A stretch of 64,000 bases of DNA from DATLGB01 sp037724045 (lineage in GTDB: Bacteria; Actinomycetota; Thermoleophilia; Solirubrobacterales; Solirubrobacteraceae): the NCBI GenBank assembly GCA_037724045.1, contig JBBJOW010000014.1:1-64000 (forward strand). The letters are read 5' to 3'. How positions within the stretch are numbered: position 1 is the first letter of the stretch; each line of letters begins with the position of its first letter. Of the stretch, positions 56,248-64,000 are shown one piece after another. The position numbers were made by a program, and so were the translations under genes. The notes beneath the pieces were generated by a model. That model was not told the DNA's origin. It saw only the letters and a program-made list of their open reading frames with translations, and made no database searches.

Positions 56248-58076
56248 GGTGTCGGGTCGGCGGGGCCGTCGTGCTCGGCAAGGTCCATCTGGCGCCGGTA
56301 GAGCGCCTGGTAGAGGCCGTCGGTGGCGAGCAGCTCCTCGTGCGTGCCGGATTCCGCGACCCGGCCTTCGTCGAGCACGAGGATCTTCGTGGCGCGCCGG
56401 ATCGTGGAAAGCCGGTGAGCGATGATGAAGGAGATGCGCCCAGCCATGAGCCGCTCAAGCGCTTCGAGCAGCTCGGCCTCCGTGCGGGCGTCGAGGGCAG
56501 AGGTCGGCTCGTCGAGGATCAGCACCGGGCTGTCCTTGAGGAACGCGCGGGCGATCGAGAGGCGCTGCTTCTCACCGCCCGAGAGCGTCGTCCCGCGCTC
56601 GCCGACGACGGACTCGTAGCCGTCGGGCTGGCCCAGGATGAACGGCTCGGCGCTGGCGGCCCGCGCGGCGGCCTGGATGTCTGACAGCGATGCGTCCGGC
56701 CGGCCGTAGGCGATGTTCTCCGCGATGGTCAGCGGGAAGATGAACGGATCCTGGAGCACCATGGCTATCTGCCGGCGCAGCGACTGGTGGCGCATGTCGC
56801 GCAGGTCCACACCGTCGATCGTGATGCGCCCCGTCCACGGGTCGAAGAACCGCACCAGCAAATTCATCAGCGTGGTCTTGCCGGCCCCGGTCGGACCGAC
56901 GATCGCGATGACGTCGCCCGGCCGTGCCTCGAAGGAGACGTCCTGCAGCACAGGACGGTCGATGTCGTAGCCGAAGGACACGTCCTCGAACTCGATCGGC
57001 CCCGTCACCTTCGCGTCGCGCGCGTGCGGCCGGTCCTGAATGGCCGGCTCGGTCTCCAATATCTCGCTGACGCGGTCGGCTTCGGCCGCCGCGCCCTGGA
57101 TGGTCTGCGTGGTGTGCGTGATCGAGTCGAGGGGGTCGTAGAGCGAGGTCAGATACGAGAGGAAGACGATGATGGTCCCCGCCGTGAGCTCGCCGCGCAG
57201 CGCGAGGTCGGCCCCCACGTAGATGACCGCGGCGGTGCCGATCGTCGTGATCAGCCCGGCGAAGAGCTCGAACCAGAGGCCGGCGACCGTCGCCCGGATG
57301 TAGGCCACGATCGTCCGGTCGGCGTAGGAGCGGTACCGGCGGACCTCGTGCTCCTCGCGGGTGAACGCCTGCACGGCGGGCACTGCTCCCAGCGACTGCT
57401 CCACGAGGGACATCATCGACCCTTCCAGGTCGAGCTGCTCGCGGGTGCGGTCCTTCATCGGGCGCCCGAGGATGCGGATGACCACGATGAAGAACGGCGT
57501 CACGCCAAGCGCCAGCAGGGTCAGCGTCGGCTCCAGGCTCCACATCACGACGAACACCGCGATGAGGGTGACGAGCGCCTGCACCGCCGGGACGATCGCG
57601 TCGGCCACGAGCGTGTTGATGCACCAGGAGTCGCCCGTGACCCGGGACATCAGGTCGCCGAGGGGACGGCGGGCGTGGAAGAGGACCGACAGCCGCTGCA
57701 GATGCGCGAACAGGTCGGCGGCCAGACCGAAGGTCATGCGCTGACCCAGCCGGAGGGCCGAGTACGTGTAGATCATGTGCGTCAGCGTCCCGAGCAGGAA
57801 GATCAGCATCGTGCCGAGGGCGACCCAGAGCAACAGGCCCCGTGGCGCGTCGACTCCCGGCAGGCCAGACAGGACGGACGGGAGCGGCTCGTCGCCGAGG
57901 ACGTTGTCGATGACCAGCTTGAGCGGCCAGGGCCGCAGTAGCTCCAGGCCGATGTTGGCGAACATCGTCGTGAAGAGGACGAGCAGACCGCGCCATTCCG
58001 GCTTCGCGTAGCGGCGCAGCAGCCGTCCCTGGCGGCGGAACGAGCCGGTAGCGACCCCGTTGCTCACCCGTCCCAT
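56244..58076 (-). CDS. ABC exporter (fused membrane and ATPase domains)
   Basis: A 610-residue half-transporter of the MsbA/MDR type that should work as a homodimer. Six membrane helices occupy about residues 25-310. The ATPase has Walker A GPTGAGKTT, the Q-loop VLQDPFIFPLT, signature LSGGEKQRLSIARA, Walker B VLILDEPTSALDA and H-loop IAHRLST. In this setting it is the best candidate for exporting the lipid-linked or finished product of the surrounding transferases. The start at 58076 overlaps the GH-GT2 gene stop by 13 nt. Confidence 0.9.
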   Translation of the reverse strand: MGRVSNGVATGSFRRQGRLLRRYAKPEWRGLLVLFTTMFANIGLELLRPWPLKLVIDNVLGDEPLPSVLSGLPGVDAPRGLLLWVALGTMLIFLLGTLTHMIYTYSALRLGQRMTFGLAADLFAHLQRLSVLFHARRPLGDLMSRVTGDSWCINTLVADAIVPAVQALVTLIAVFVVMWSLEPTLTLLALGVTPFFIVVIRILGRPMKDRTREQLDLEGSMMSLVEQSLGAVPAVQAFTREEHEVRRYRSYADRTIVAYIRATVAGLWFELFAGLITTIGTAAVIYVGADLALRGELTAGTIIVFLSYLTSLYDPLDSITHTTQTIQGAAAEADRVSEILETEPAIQDRPHARDAKVTGPIEFEDVSFGYDIDRPVLQDVSFEARPGDVIAIVGPTGAGKTTLMNLLVRFFDPWTGRITIDGVDLRDMRHQSLRRQIAMVLQDPFIFPLTIAENIAYGRPDASLSDIQAAARAASAEPFILGQPDGYESVVGERGTTLSGGEKQRLSIARAFLKDSPVLILDEPTSALDARTEAELLEALERLMAGRISFIIAHRLSTIRRATKILVLDEGRVAESGTHEELLATDGLYQALYRRQMDLAEHDGPADPTP

Positions 58077-60658
58077 TGGCGGTCTGCGAGCGCCCGGGTC
58101 ACCGTCGCCGTCGCCGACGCCCCCTCGGCCAGGGTGCGAGCGCCGAGCGCCGCGGCCAGGGCGGCCAGCGCCGCCGCCGCAACGAGGGCGCCGTCCAACG
58201 CGGCGGTGAGGCCGAGCGCCGCGAGGGCGGCGACCATCGCGAGAGCCGCCCGCGACCACACGGGTCGGCTCGACAGTCGGATGAACTGCTGGCCCTGCCC
58301 GTGCTCCTCCACCAGCATGACGAGCCGCACCCCTGCGAGCGTGCCGCCGGGGACCTCGAGGTCCCACGGGGTGAAATCCCCGCCGCGGCGCACAACGGCA
58401 TCAGAGGCCACGATCGCCGCCTCCGCGTCGCGCACCCGCTCGACCGGATCCCGCCAGGTCTCACTCCACCACTGCAGCTCGCGGTTGACGGGCCACGCGC
58501 GCCGCGCCGTGCCCCGGCGGCGCCAGGGCGTGAGGCCGTGGCGCACCCTCCCCTCGAGGCGGACCAGCGGCTGGAGCACGTGCAGGAGGGCGACCAGCGC
58601 CCGGCGTGACAGTTGCTCGGCCGGGGAGAGCCCCGGCGTCGGCAACTGTCCGGCACCGGCGGCGCGGACCGCCCGCGCGGCGATCAACCCGACGGCCACC
58701 GCGAGCGGCGCCGCGAACGCGAGCAGCGGGGCCCAGGTGACGCCCAGCGCGACGAGCACCGCCACGAGGCCGATCGCCAGATAGACCTCGGGCATCAGCG
58801 ATACGGCGTCGAACTCGCCGCGCGCCGGCTCGTAGAGCCGCTGGAACGGTGCGGTGCCCCAGACGCCGTGATACACGCGCCAGCGCATTGGTCCACGAGT
58901 CCGGCGCCCGTTCCCCTGACCGTAGAGCCGACCTCGCCAGGTCACGTGGCCGCCGTCGCTGTAGCGCTCGGGCCACTTCCGCTCGAGCATCGCCTCCGCG
59001 CGCCCGTAGTTGCGCTGCTGGCGAAGGTAGCCCCGGACGGAGCCGCGGCGGTGGTGGAACACGACGGCCGCCGGGCTGAAGCCAATGGTTCCGCCGGCGT
59101 CCTGCATCCGCCAGCAGACGTCGACGTCGTCACCCGCGACGCGAAAGTGCGCGTCGAAGCCGCCGATCGCCACGAGCGAGTCGCGGCGGAAGGCGCAGTT
59201 GCAACCCGGGATGTGCTCGGCCACGCGATCGTCGGTGAGCACGTGGGTGGGGTTGCCGGGGGCCATGGCCACCGCATCCGCGACGGCGCCGTCGCCGGGG
59301 ACCGGCACGTTCGGCCCGCCCACCGCCACGATTGTCTCGTCCCTGAAGCCGAGGGCCAGGTAGGTCAGCCAATGCGGATCCGGGGCGGCGTCGTCGTCGA
59401 GGTAGGCGACGATGTCTCCCGATGCAGCCTGCAACCCCGTGTTGCGCGCCGACGAAAGCCCGCGGTTCGGTGTGGAGATCACTTGATGACCGCGGAGGGA
59501 GGCGATGTCCGCGCTGGCGTCGGTCGAGCCGTCGTCGATCACGATGACCTCGAACGCGGGGTAGTCCAGTCCACCGACGGCATCGAGCGTCTCCTCGAGT
59601 GTCGCGGCGCCGTTGTAGGTGCAGATCACCAGGGAGAACCGCGGCGCTGTCGCGTCCAGGCGCACGGGAGCGTCGGCGAACGCCTCGCGCACGGCGGCGA
59701 GCGCGGGCTTGGGCCGCCGTTCGCGATCGGTCAGCCCGAAGTGCCAGTCCTCGATGTCCTGACCGCCACGATGCCATTCGTCCGTCCACGCGAAGACGAA
59801 GGCGCCGGCGCAACCGCCGGCCAGCGCTCCCCGGAGCTGCCAGTCGAGGGCGCGGGCCTGCGCATCCTCACCGTGGGTCCCGCTGTCGAGCCCGACCTCC
59901 GTCAGCAGCAGCGGCCGGTCCTCAGCCACGTTCTGCAGGCGCGCGAGGTAGGCCTCGAAGGTCTCGGGTCGCTCGAGGAACACGTTGAAGCAGACGAGGT
60001 CGAACGGCCCGAGGTCCAGGTACTCCGTGGAGGGGTAACTGACGTAGGTGACCAGGGCGCCTGGGTCCTGGGACTTGACAGCGTCAGTCAGCCGCTCGAG
60101 GAAGGCCGTGACCTGCGGGGCCCCGTACCACCGCACGACGGGCGCCGGGATCTCGTTGCCGACGGCCCAACCGAGCAGTGCGGGGTGCCCCGCCCTCAGG
60201 GCCACCTCCCCTGCGACCCTTCGCACGATCTCCCGTGCCTGCTCGGCTTCTGCGAGGAACGCGATGTGCTGTTCCCACGCCAGGCCCGCCAGGACCAGGA
60301 GCCCATGGCGCTGGGCAGCGTCCAGCAGCCAGACGGGCGGCGGGGTGTACGTGCGCAGAGCGTTGAATCCACAGGCGGCGATCTGCGTGAAGTCACGCTC
60401 CACCGCTTCGGCGTCGTACGGCTCCCCGTCTGGCCCGGGCCGGAACGGCCCATAGGTCACGCCGCAGACGTAGAACTTCCTTCCGTCCCGGTACAGGAAC
60501 TTCCCGCGGATCTCGGGGCGGAGGCCGTGTTCAACCGGCGGGGGAGATAGATCAGGCGACGCGATCACGGCCGTCAAGAGGTGCGGCATTGCCAGCGCAA
60601 CGCTCAGGCCCGGCAGGAGTCGGGACCTACTTGGGACATCGATCGTAGGCGGGCACAT
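58064..60658 (-). CDS. Glycoside hydrolase - GT2 glycosyltransferase fusion membrane protein
   Basis: An 864-residue protein. Residues about 50-335 form a TIM-barrel glycosidase of the GH2/GH5 type (clan A): GRKFYVCGVTYGPFRPGPDG, the acid/base Glu169 in GWAVGNEIP, and the nucleophile Glu254 in LLLTEVGLD. Residues about 340-580 form a GT2 domain with LVICTYNGAATLEETLDA, VIDDGSTDAS, the metal site YLDDDAAPD (421-423), NRGLSSARNTGLQ and GDDVDVCWRMQDAGG. Two membrane helices follow near 655-690 and another hydrophobic pair closes the protein. A start at the ATG at 60589 would give 841 residues without the first 23. First gene of the seven-gene unit. A single chain that may both cut and extend the same glycan is unusual. 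Confidence 0.85.
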   Translation of the reverse strand: MCPPTIDVPSRSRLLPGLSVALAMPHLLTAVIASPDLSPPPVEHGLRPEIRGKFLYRDGRKFYVCGVTYGPFRPGPDGEPYDAEAVERDFTQIAACGFNALRTYTPPPVWLLDAAQRHGLLVLAGLAWEQHIAFLAEAEQAREIVRRVAGEVALRAGHPALLGWAVGNEIPAPVVRWYGAPQVTAFLERLTDAVKSQDPGALVTYVSYPSTEYLDLGPFDLVCFNVFLERPETFEAYLARLQNVAEDRPLLLTEVGLDSGTHGEDAQARALDWQLRGALAGGCAGAFVFAWTDEWHRGGQDIEDWHFGLTDRERRPKPALAAVREAFADAPVRLDATAPRFSLVICTYNGAATLEETLDAVGGLDYPAFEVIVIDDGSTDASADIASLRGHQVISTPNRGLSSARNTGLQAASGDIVAYLDDDAAPDPHWLTYLALGFRDETIVAVGGPNVPVPGDGAVADAVAMAPGNPTHVLTDDRVAEHIPGCNCAFRRDSLVAIGGFDAHFRVAGDDVDVCWRMQDAGGTIGFSPAAVVFHHRRGSVRGYLRQQRNYGRAEAMLERKWPERYSDGGHVTWRGRLYGQGNGRRTRGPMRWRVYHGVWGTAPFQRLYEPARGEFDAVSLMPEVYLAIGLVAVLVALGVTWAPLLAFAAPLAVAVGLIAARAVRAAGAGQLPTPGLSPAEQLSRRALVALLHVLQPLVRLEGRVRHGLTPWRRRGTARRAWPVNRELQWWSETWRDPVERVRDAEAAIVASDAVVRRGGDFTPWDLEVPGGTLAGVRLVMLVEEHGQGQQFIRLSSRPVWSRAALAMVAALAALGLTAALDGALVAAAALAALAAALGARTLAEGASATATVTRALADRQWDG

Positions 60659-60707
60659 TTTCGTGACTAGATCCCGACCCTGGTCGATACCAGGCGTCTA
60701 TCCCGTA

Positions 60708-60911
60708 ATGACTCGGCCGCTCCTTCTCATCCCGTTCGCCCTCGCCGGCCTCGCCGCCTGCGTGTGCGTTGTGCTCGCGAGCTTGGTCGCGCTGGTCGGC
60801 GCCTGCTGCGCCATGACGCTCGACGGCGTTCGCGCAGCGGCGCGACGGGAGGCCCGACGCCCGGGCCGCTCGCCGCGCCACGCCATGGTGGACCATCAAT
60901 CGACGGCTTAG
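60708..60911 (+). CDS. Small membrane protein, hypothetical
   Basis: 67 residues with one strongly hydrophobic stretch (PLLLIPFALAGLAACVCVV followed by LASLVALVGACC) and a basic, polar C-terminus. It lies alone between the divergent GH-GT2 gene and the convergent hexosaminidase. A TATCCC sequence lies a few bases upstream. No family recognised; small size makes the call tentative. Confidence 0.4.
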   Translation: MTRPLLLIPFALAGLAACVCVVLASLVALVGACCAMTLDGVRAAARREARRPGRSPRHAMVDHQSTA

Positions 60912-60950
60912 ACCGGTAGAGACCCTCATGATCACTCACGCCTTCGAGCA

Positions 60951-62036
60951 CTAGTCGGCTTCGGCCAGCGTCCGTCGCAGCGCCATGGTGCGCGCGGCGG
61001 CGTCCGTGAGGCGGTCCCTGAACTCGGGATCGCGGCGCGCTTCCGCGACGAGCGCGCGCACGGCCAGCAGGTGCGTGCCCGGTCCCGTGGTGAGCAGGGC
61101 GTCGATGCCCGCCCGCACCGACCGTACGGCGGCGGTCTCCATGCTCATCCGGCTGCGTACCGAGAAGGCCTCGAGCGAGTCCGTCATCGCCACGCCCCCG
61201 AACCCCATCTCGTCCTTGAGGAGCCCAGTGACGATCGCGTGCGACTGGCTCGCGATCGCGTTGGCGTCCAACGCGGGATAGACCGCGTGCGACAGCATCA
61301 CCGCGGGCGCGCCGGCGTCGATCGCCGCCTGGAACGGGCGCAGCTCCGTGCGGCGGATGTCCTGCGCCGACCGGTCGATGGTCACCTGCACGTCGTCGGT
61401 GTTCCCGACCGCACCGCCGAGGCCGGGAAAGTGCTTCACGGTCGGCGCAACCCCGGTGCCGGCGTACGCGCCCACCGATGCCTCGACGAGCCGCGTCACT
61501 TCGCTGGTCGCGCCCGGGAACGCCCGCGCGTCCATGAGCGACCCCGGATCGGAGAGGTCGGCGATCGGGCCCAGGTTGACGTTGATCCCGTGGCTTCGTA
61601 GGGCGCGCGCCGCAGCCTGACCGGCATCGCGCGCGCCGTCCGGCGTTGCGACCAGGTACTGGTCGGGGGTCGGCGGCGCCCACTCGAGGATACGGATCGC
61701 GCCGCCCTCCTGGTCGGTGGCGATCAGCGCGTCCTCGTCGGCGCGTCGCAGTTCGCGCGTCAGCGCCTTCGTCGCCGGCGGGGACGTCGCGTTGTCGTCG
61801 AAAAGGATCACTCCCGCCGCACGGCCCTCGCGCAGCGCCTCCGTCACGTACGCGGGCGCCGGGTTGCCGGCGAAGCGCATGATCACCGCCTGGCCGGCGA
61901 GCTGGGTGAGCGGCAGACGGCTCACGGCCTCCACCTCGGGGGCGGAGGCCGTCGGGAATGCTGCGACGGATTGAGCAATGAGGGCGACCAGCCCTGTCGC
62001 GAAGAAGCTCGGCACGTGAGAGAGTCTGAACCCCAT
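60951..62036 (-). CDS. nagZ: GH3-family beta-N-acetylhexosaminidase (NagZ-like), exported
   Basis: Removes terminal N-acetylglucosamine from glycans, classically in peptidoglycan recycling. The 361-residue protein begins with a signal-like segment (SFFATGLVALIAQSVAAFPTA), so it probably acts outside the membrane. GH3 motifs are LIATDQEGGAIRILEW, NLGPIADLSD, VAPTVKHFPGLGGAVGNTD with the His/Asp dyad region, and MTDSLEAFSV with the nucleophile Asp. The ATG at 62036 shares the four bases CATG with the start of the divergent DsbA-like gene. A GTG at 62015 also precedes the signal segment and would avoid the overlap. Confidence 0.88.
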   Translation of the reverse strand: MGFRLSHVPSFFATGLVALIAQSVAAFPTASAPEVEAVSRLPLTQLAGQAVIMRFAGNPAPAYVTEALREGRAAGVILFDDNATSPPATKALTRELRRADEDALIATDQEGGAIRILEWAPPTPDQYLVATPDGARDAGQAAARALRSHGINVNLGPIADLSDPGSLMDARAFPGATSEVTRLVEASVGAYAGTGVAPTVKHFPGLGGAVGNTDDVQVTIDRSAQDIRRTELRPFQAAIDAGAPAVMLSHAVYPALDANAIASQSHAIVTGLLKDEMGFGGVAMTDSLEAFSVRSRMSMETAAVRSVRAGIDALLTTGPGTHLLAVRALVAEARRDPEFRDRLTDAAARTMALRRTLAEAD

Positions 62037-62883
62037 GGCCGACGTTCGCATCACCGAGTTCACCGACCCTGCGTGTCCGTGGGCCTTCAGCGCCGAACCC
62101 TTCCGGCGCCGGCTCGACTGGCTCTACGGCGATCGGCTCGAGTGGCAGCCGCGGATGGTCGTCCTCTCCGAAGACCCGTCCGAGCTCATTGACAAAGGTT
62201 TTGATCCGCCGGCGCTGAGCCGGGAATTCCGGAAGCTCGCCCATGACCACGGCATGCCGATCGATACGGCCGAACCCTCGCGGATGTCGGCCTCGGCGCC
62301 CGCCTGCCGGGCCGTGGTCGCCGCCCGGATGCACGTTCCCGAACACGCCGGCGGCCTGCTTCGCTGCCTGCGCGTGCACTACTTCAGCGGCGGACTGCTG
62401 GACGATCCGGCGATGATCGGCGCAGCCGCCGGTGACGCCGGCCTGGACCCGGACGCCCTGCGCGAATGGATGGCCGAAGACGCCGTCGAGACCGAACTGC
62501 GAGCGGACATGGCCGCAGCCCGCAAGCCCTCCCCCGCCGCCCACGTCCTCGACGCCCGGCTGGCCAACTGGTCGGGCGGCCGCCGCTACACGTGCCCCTC
62601 CTACGAGATCACCCGCCTGTCCGACGGCGTCACCATCTCCGTGCCCGGCTACCAGCCGTTCGCCGTCTACGACGTCGTGCTCGCGAACCTGGTTCCCGGC
62701 CTCGAGCGACGCGAGGCGGCCGACTCCGTCGAAACCGTCCTCGCCTGGGCTGGCACGCCGCTCGCCACCGCGGAGGTCGCAGAGGTGTGCGAGATCTCGC
62801 GCGGGGACGCCCGGGAGCAGCTCGGCCGGGTCGCGCACGAGCGCCACGTCGGCGCGGATGGCTTCTGGACGCTCGCCGCCTGA
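62035..62883 (+). CDS. DsbA/FrnE-like thioredoxin-fold protein
   Basis: A 282-residue cytoplasmic protein of the DsbA superfamily (2-hydroxychromene isomerase/FrnE-like). The N-terminal strand MADVRITEFTDPACPWAF carries CPWA where a CXXC dithiol would be, so only one active Cys remains. A helical insertion (residues about 60-190) and the second half of the fold follow (SYEITRLSDGVTISVPGYQPF). The C-terminal 55 residues form a small helical domain (LAWAGTPLATAEVAEVCEI). It may be a glutathione/mycothiol-type S-transferase or isomerase rather than an oxidase. The start is the ATG directly after the divergent gene. Confidence 0.8.
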   Translation: MADVRITEFTDPACPWAFSAEPFRRRLDWLYGDRLEWQPRMVVLSEDPSELIDKGFDPPALSREFRKLAHDHGMPIDTAEPSRMSASAPACRAVVAARMHVPEHAGGLLRCLRVHYFSGGLLDDPAMIGAAAGDAGLDPDALREWMAEDAVETELRADMAAARKPSPAAHVLDARLANWSGGRRYTCPSYEITRLSDGVTISVPGYQPFAVYDVVLANLVPGLERREAADSVETVLAWAGTPLATAEVAEVCEISRGDAREQLGRVAHERHVGADGFWTLAA

Positions 62884-62900
62884 CTGCACTTCGCCGACCT

Positions 62901-64000
62901 TCACGCCGCCACCGCCAGGCCCGGTGAGCCCCGCTTCGCAGTGGGAGCCATCTCGGGAACGAGCCGCCCGTCCGGTCTCCGGAAGGCGTGATCGCCACGC
63001 TCGACGGCCACGGTGAACCCGGCCTCGTGCACCAGCCGGTCGTGGAAGCGGCAGAGCAGGACGAGGTTGTCGCGATCAGTGCGGCCCCCGTGCGCCCAAT
63101 GCTCGATGTGGTGCGCGTGCAGCCCGTGTCTTCGTGCGCAGCCGGGGAACCGGCAGCATCGGTCGCGCCGCTCGAGGCTCGTTCGCAGCGCCGGTGACAC
63201 GACACGCCTACGACGGCCATGATCGGCGACGACCTCGCCGTCGCACGTGAGTCGCCGCGCAGTCTCCGATGGGATCGCCGGTCCGTCCTCGAGCGCGCAG
63301 ACCTCCCCTCGCCGCGGCTGGTCACCGGTCGCCACGCAGGCGAGCGCCGCCGGGTCGACGTGCAGCACGACATGCGCCCGCGGCGCCCCACTCAGCATGA
63401 TCTCCGTAAGCGCATCGACCCGGCGCGCGCCGAGCGGCGGCCGCCGACCCGGTGTCACATCGGGGTCAGCCGACGCGGGATGCAGGGCTTCCGCACCCGC
63501 TTCGAGCGCCTCGATCAACGCCGCCCCGTCGTCCGCGCTCACTCGCCCCTGGAATCGCAGCGAGCCATCGGCTTCCCACCACCACTCCAGGGATCTCCGC
63601 GCGTGCACCTCGTTCGCCACCGCCAGATCTGCCGACCGGGCAGTCCGTAGCGACCGCACCGTGCGCTCCAACTGGCCCGCCGTCGACCTCATCGCCAACG
63701 CAAGGAGTTCGCCCTCATCTTCAGCCTCGCTGGCCCTGGTCAGCGCGCGCACCTTCGAATACGAGAGGTCGCCGGACGCAAATGCCGCCCGCACCCGCGG
63801 AAGCTCCCCGAGACGGCGCGCCACGCGCACGTGGTCTCGCGCCGTCCGGCCGTCGAGTCCGCAACGCCAGGACAGCCACTCCGCCGTCCCCCGGAAGCCC
63901 CAGCGCGCAGCGCCTTCTCGCACATCGAACTCCGCTACAAGCGAGAGCCACCGTTCCAGGCCACGACTCAGATCTGCTGCGAGGGCGACCAAGTCCTCCT
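62901..64000 (-). CDS. DUF222 / HNH endonuclease protein (5' end cut by window edge)
   Basis: Actinobacterial DUF222-HNH protein, a family present in many copies per genome and often linked to mobile introns or repeats. The frame is open to the right edge; the first in-frame standard start seen is TTG at 63992, but family members usually have more N-terminal sequence. Visible features are the DUF222 core (FRGTAEWLSWRCGLDGRTARDHV, VRALTRASEAEDEGELL) and the HNH domain CRFPGCARRHGLHAHHIEHW with GGRTDRDNLVLLCRFHDRLVH. All HNH His, Asn and Cys residues are in place. The product may be nuclease-active; the biological role of this family is poorly known. Confidence 0.85.
   Translation of the reverse strand, partial: EDLVALAADLSRGLERWLSLVAEFDVREGAARWGFRGTAEWLSWRCGLDGRTARDHVRVARRLGELPRVRAAFASGDLSYSKVRALTRASEAEDEGELLALAMRSTAGQLERTVRSLRTARSADLAVANEVHARRSLEWWWEADGSLRFQGRVSADDGAALIEALEAGAEALHPASADPDVTPGRRPPLGARRVDALTEIMLSGAPRAHVVLHVDPAALACVATGDQPRRGEVCALEDGPAIPSETARRLTCDGEVVADHGRRRRVVSPALRTSLERRDRCCRFPGCARRHGLHAHHIEHWAHGGRTDRDNLVLLCRFHDRLVHEAGFTVAVERGDHAFRRPDGRLVPEMAPTAKRGSPGLAVAA

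Noticed and set aside
60698..60886. A 62-codon minus-strand frame opposite the small membrane protein
   Set aside because: Arg/Ala-rich antisense product; the plus-strand frame has the clearer membrane-protein pattern.
1..64000. tRNA, rRNA, CRISPR arrays, prophage or integrase genes, replication origin
   Set aside because: I looked for T-loop-like motifs, regularly spaced repeats and integrase or capsid motifs by eye and found none that hold up. Short tRNA genes could be missed without a covariance search.

Overview
The window is 64 kb of very GC-rich DNA with tightly packed genes, frequent GTG and TTG starts and many ATGA/GTGA stop-start overlaps. The gene content fits an actinobacterium: yebC-ruvC-ruvA-ruvB, a fused secDF, recJ and relA in one block, pdxS-pdxT, a DUF222/HNH nuclease, and leaderless genes with a TANNNT -10 box 7-10 nt before the start codon. 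The mix most resembles Thermoleophilia (Solirubrobacterales). That placement is an inference from gene content and style; no rRNA or other marker is present.

Layout. 1-11192 (nearly all minus strand) is a housekeeping block: relA (cut by the left edge), recJ, a small membrane protein, secDF, a zinc-ribbon/PAS protein, ruvB, ruvA, ruvC, a membrane protein and yebC. 11266-33861 is a large surface-polysaccharide region: a CDP-glucose-type nucleotidyltransferase, a phosphohexomutase, at least eight glycosyltransferases, six class I methyltransferases, a flippase, a left-handed beta-helix acyltransferase, a membrane GT-C-type protein, an RpiB-like isomerase, an FAD protein and an APS kinase (cysC). 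33905-36801 is a proline catabolic pair (proline dehydrogenase, P5C dehydrogenase). 36845-42572 holds pdxS-pdxT-macrodomain, an RpiR regulator, rfbC, gluQRS, a FadR/GntR regulator and a small lipoprotein. 42573-45088 is a looser stretch with a gene of unknown function, a hexanucleotide repeat and a VOC protein. 45089-48484 is a fused indolepyruvate ferredoxin oxidoreductase. 48524-60658 is a second glycan locus. 60708-64000 holds a small membrane protein, a GH3 hexosaminidase, a DsbA-like protein and a 5'-truncated HNH nuclease.

The second glycan locus looks like a self-contained and possibly undescribed system. Four divergent paralogues of one GT-B-like family, three different carbohydrate deacetylase folds (NodB, YdjC/ChbG, PIG-L/LmbE), a GT4 enzyme, an ABC exporter and a glycosidase-glycosyltransferase fusion lie in two facing operons. 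The seven minus-strand genes overlap one another end to end. Together they could build, N-deacetylate, export and trim an amino-sugar-containing glycan.

Non-coding structure is the other highlight. Three 168-bp elements (15788-15955, 28963-29130, 29744-29911) have terminal inverted repeats beginning near CTAG and share a core of about 50 bp at the same internal offset. A 169-bp CTAG-bounded element (4197-4365) has a different core. These elements abut stop and start codons, and one separates a CysN remnant from CysC. A 24-bp-stem palindrome sits inside the recJ reading frame. Three divergent gene pairs share a palindromic CTAG-centred -10 box that appears to serve both directions with the same 8-nt and 10-nt spacing.
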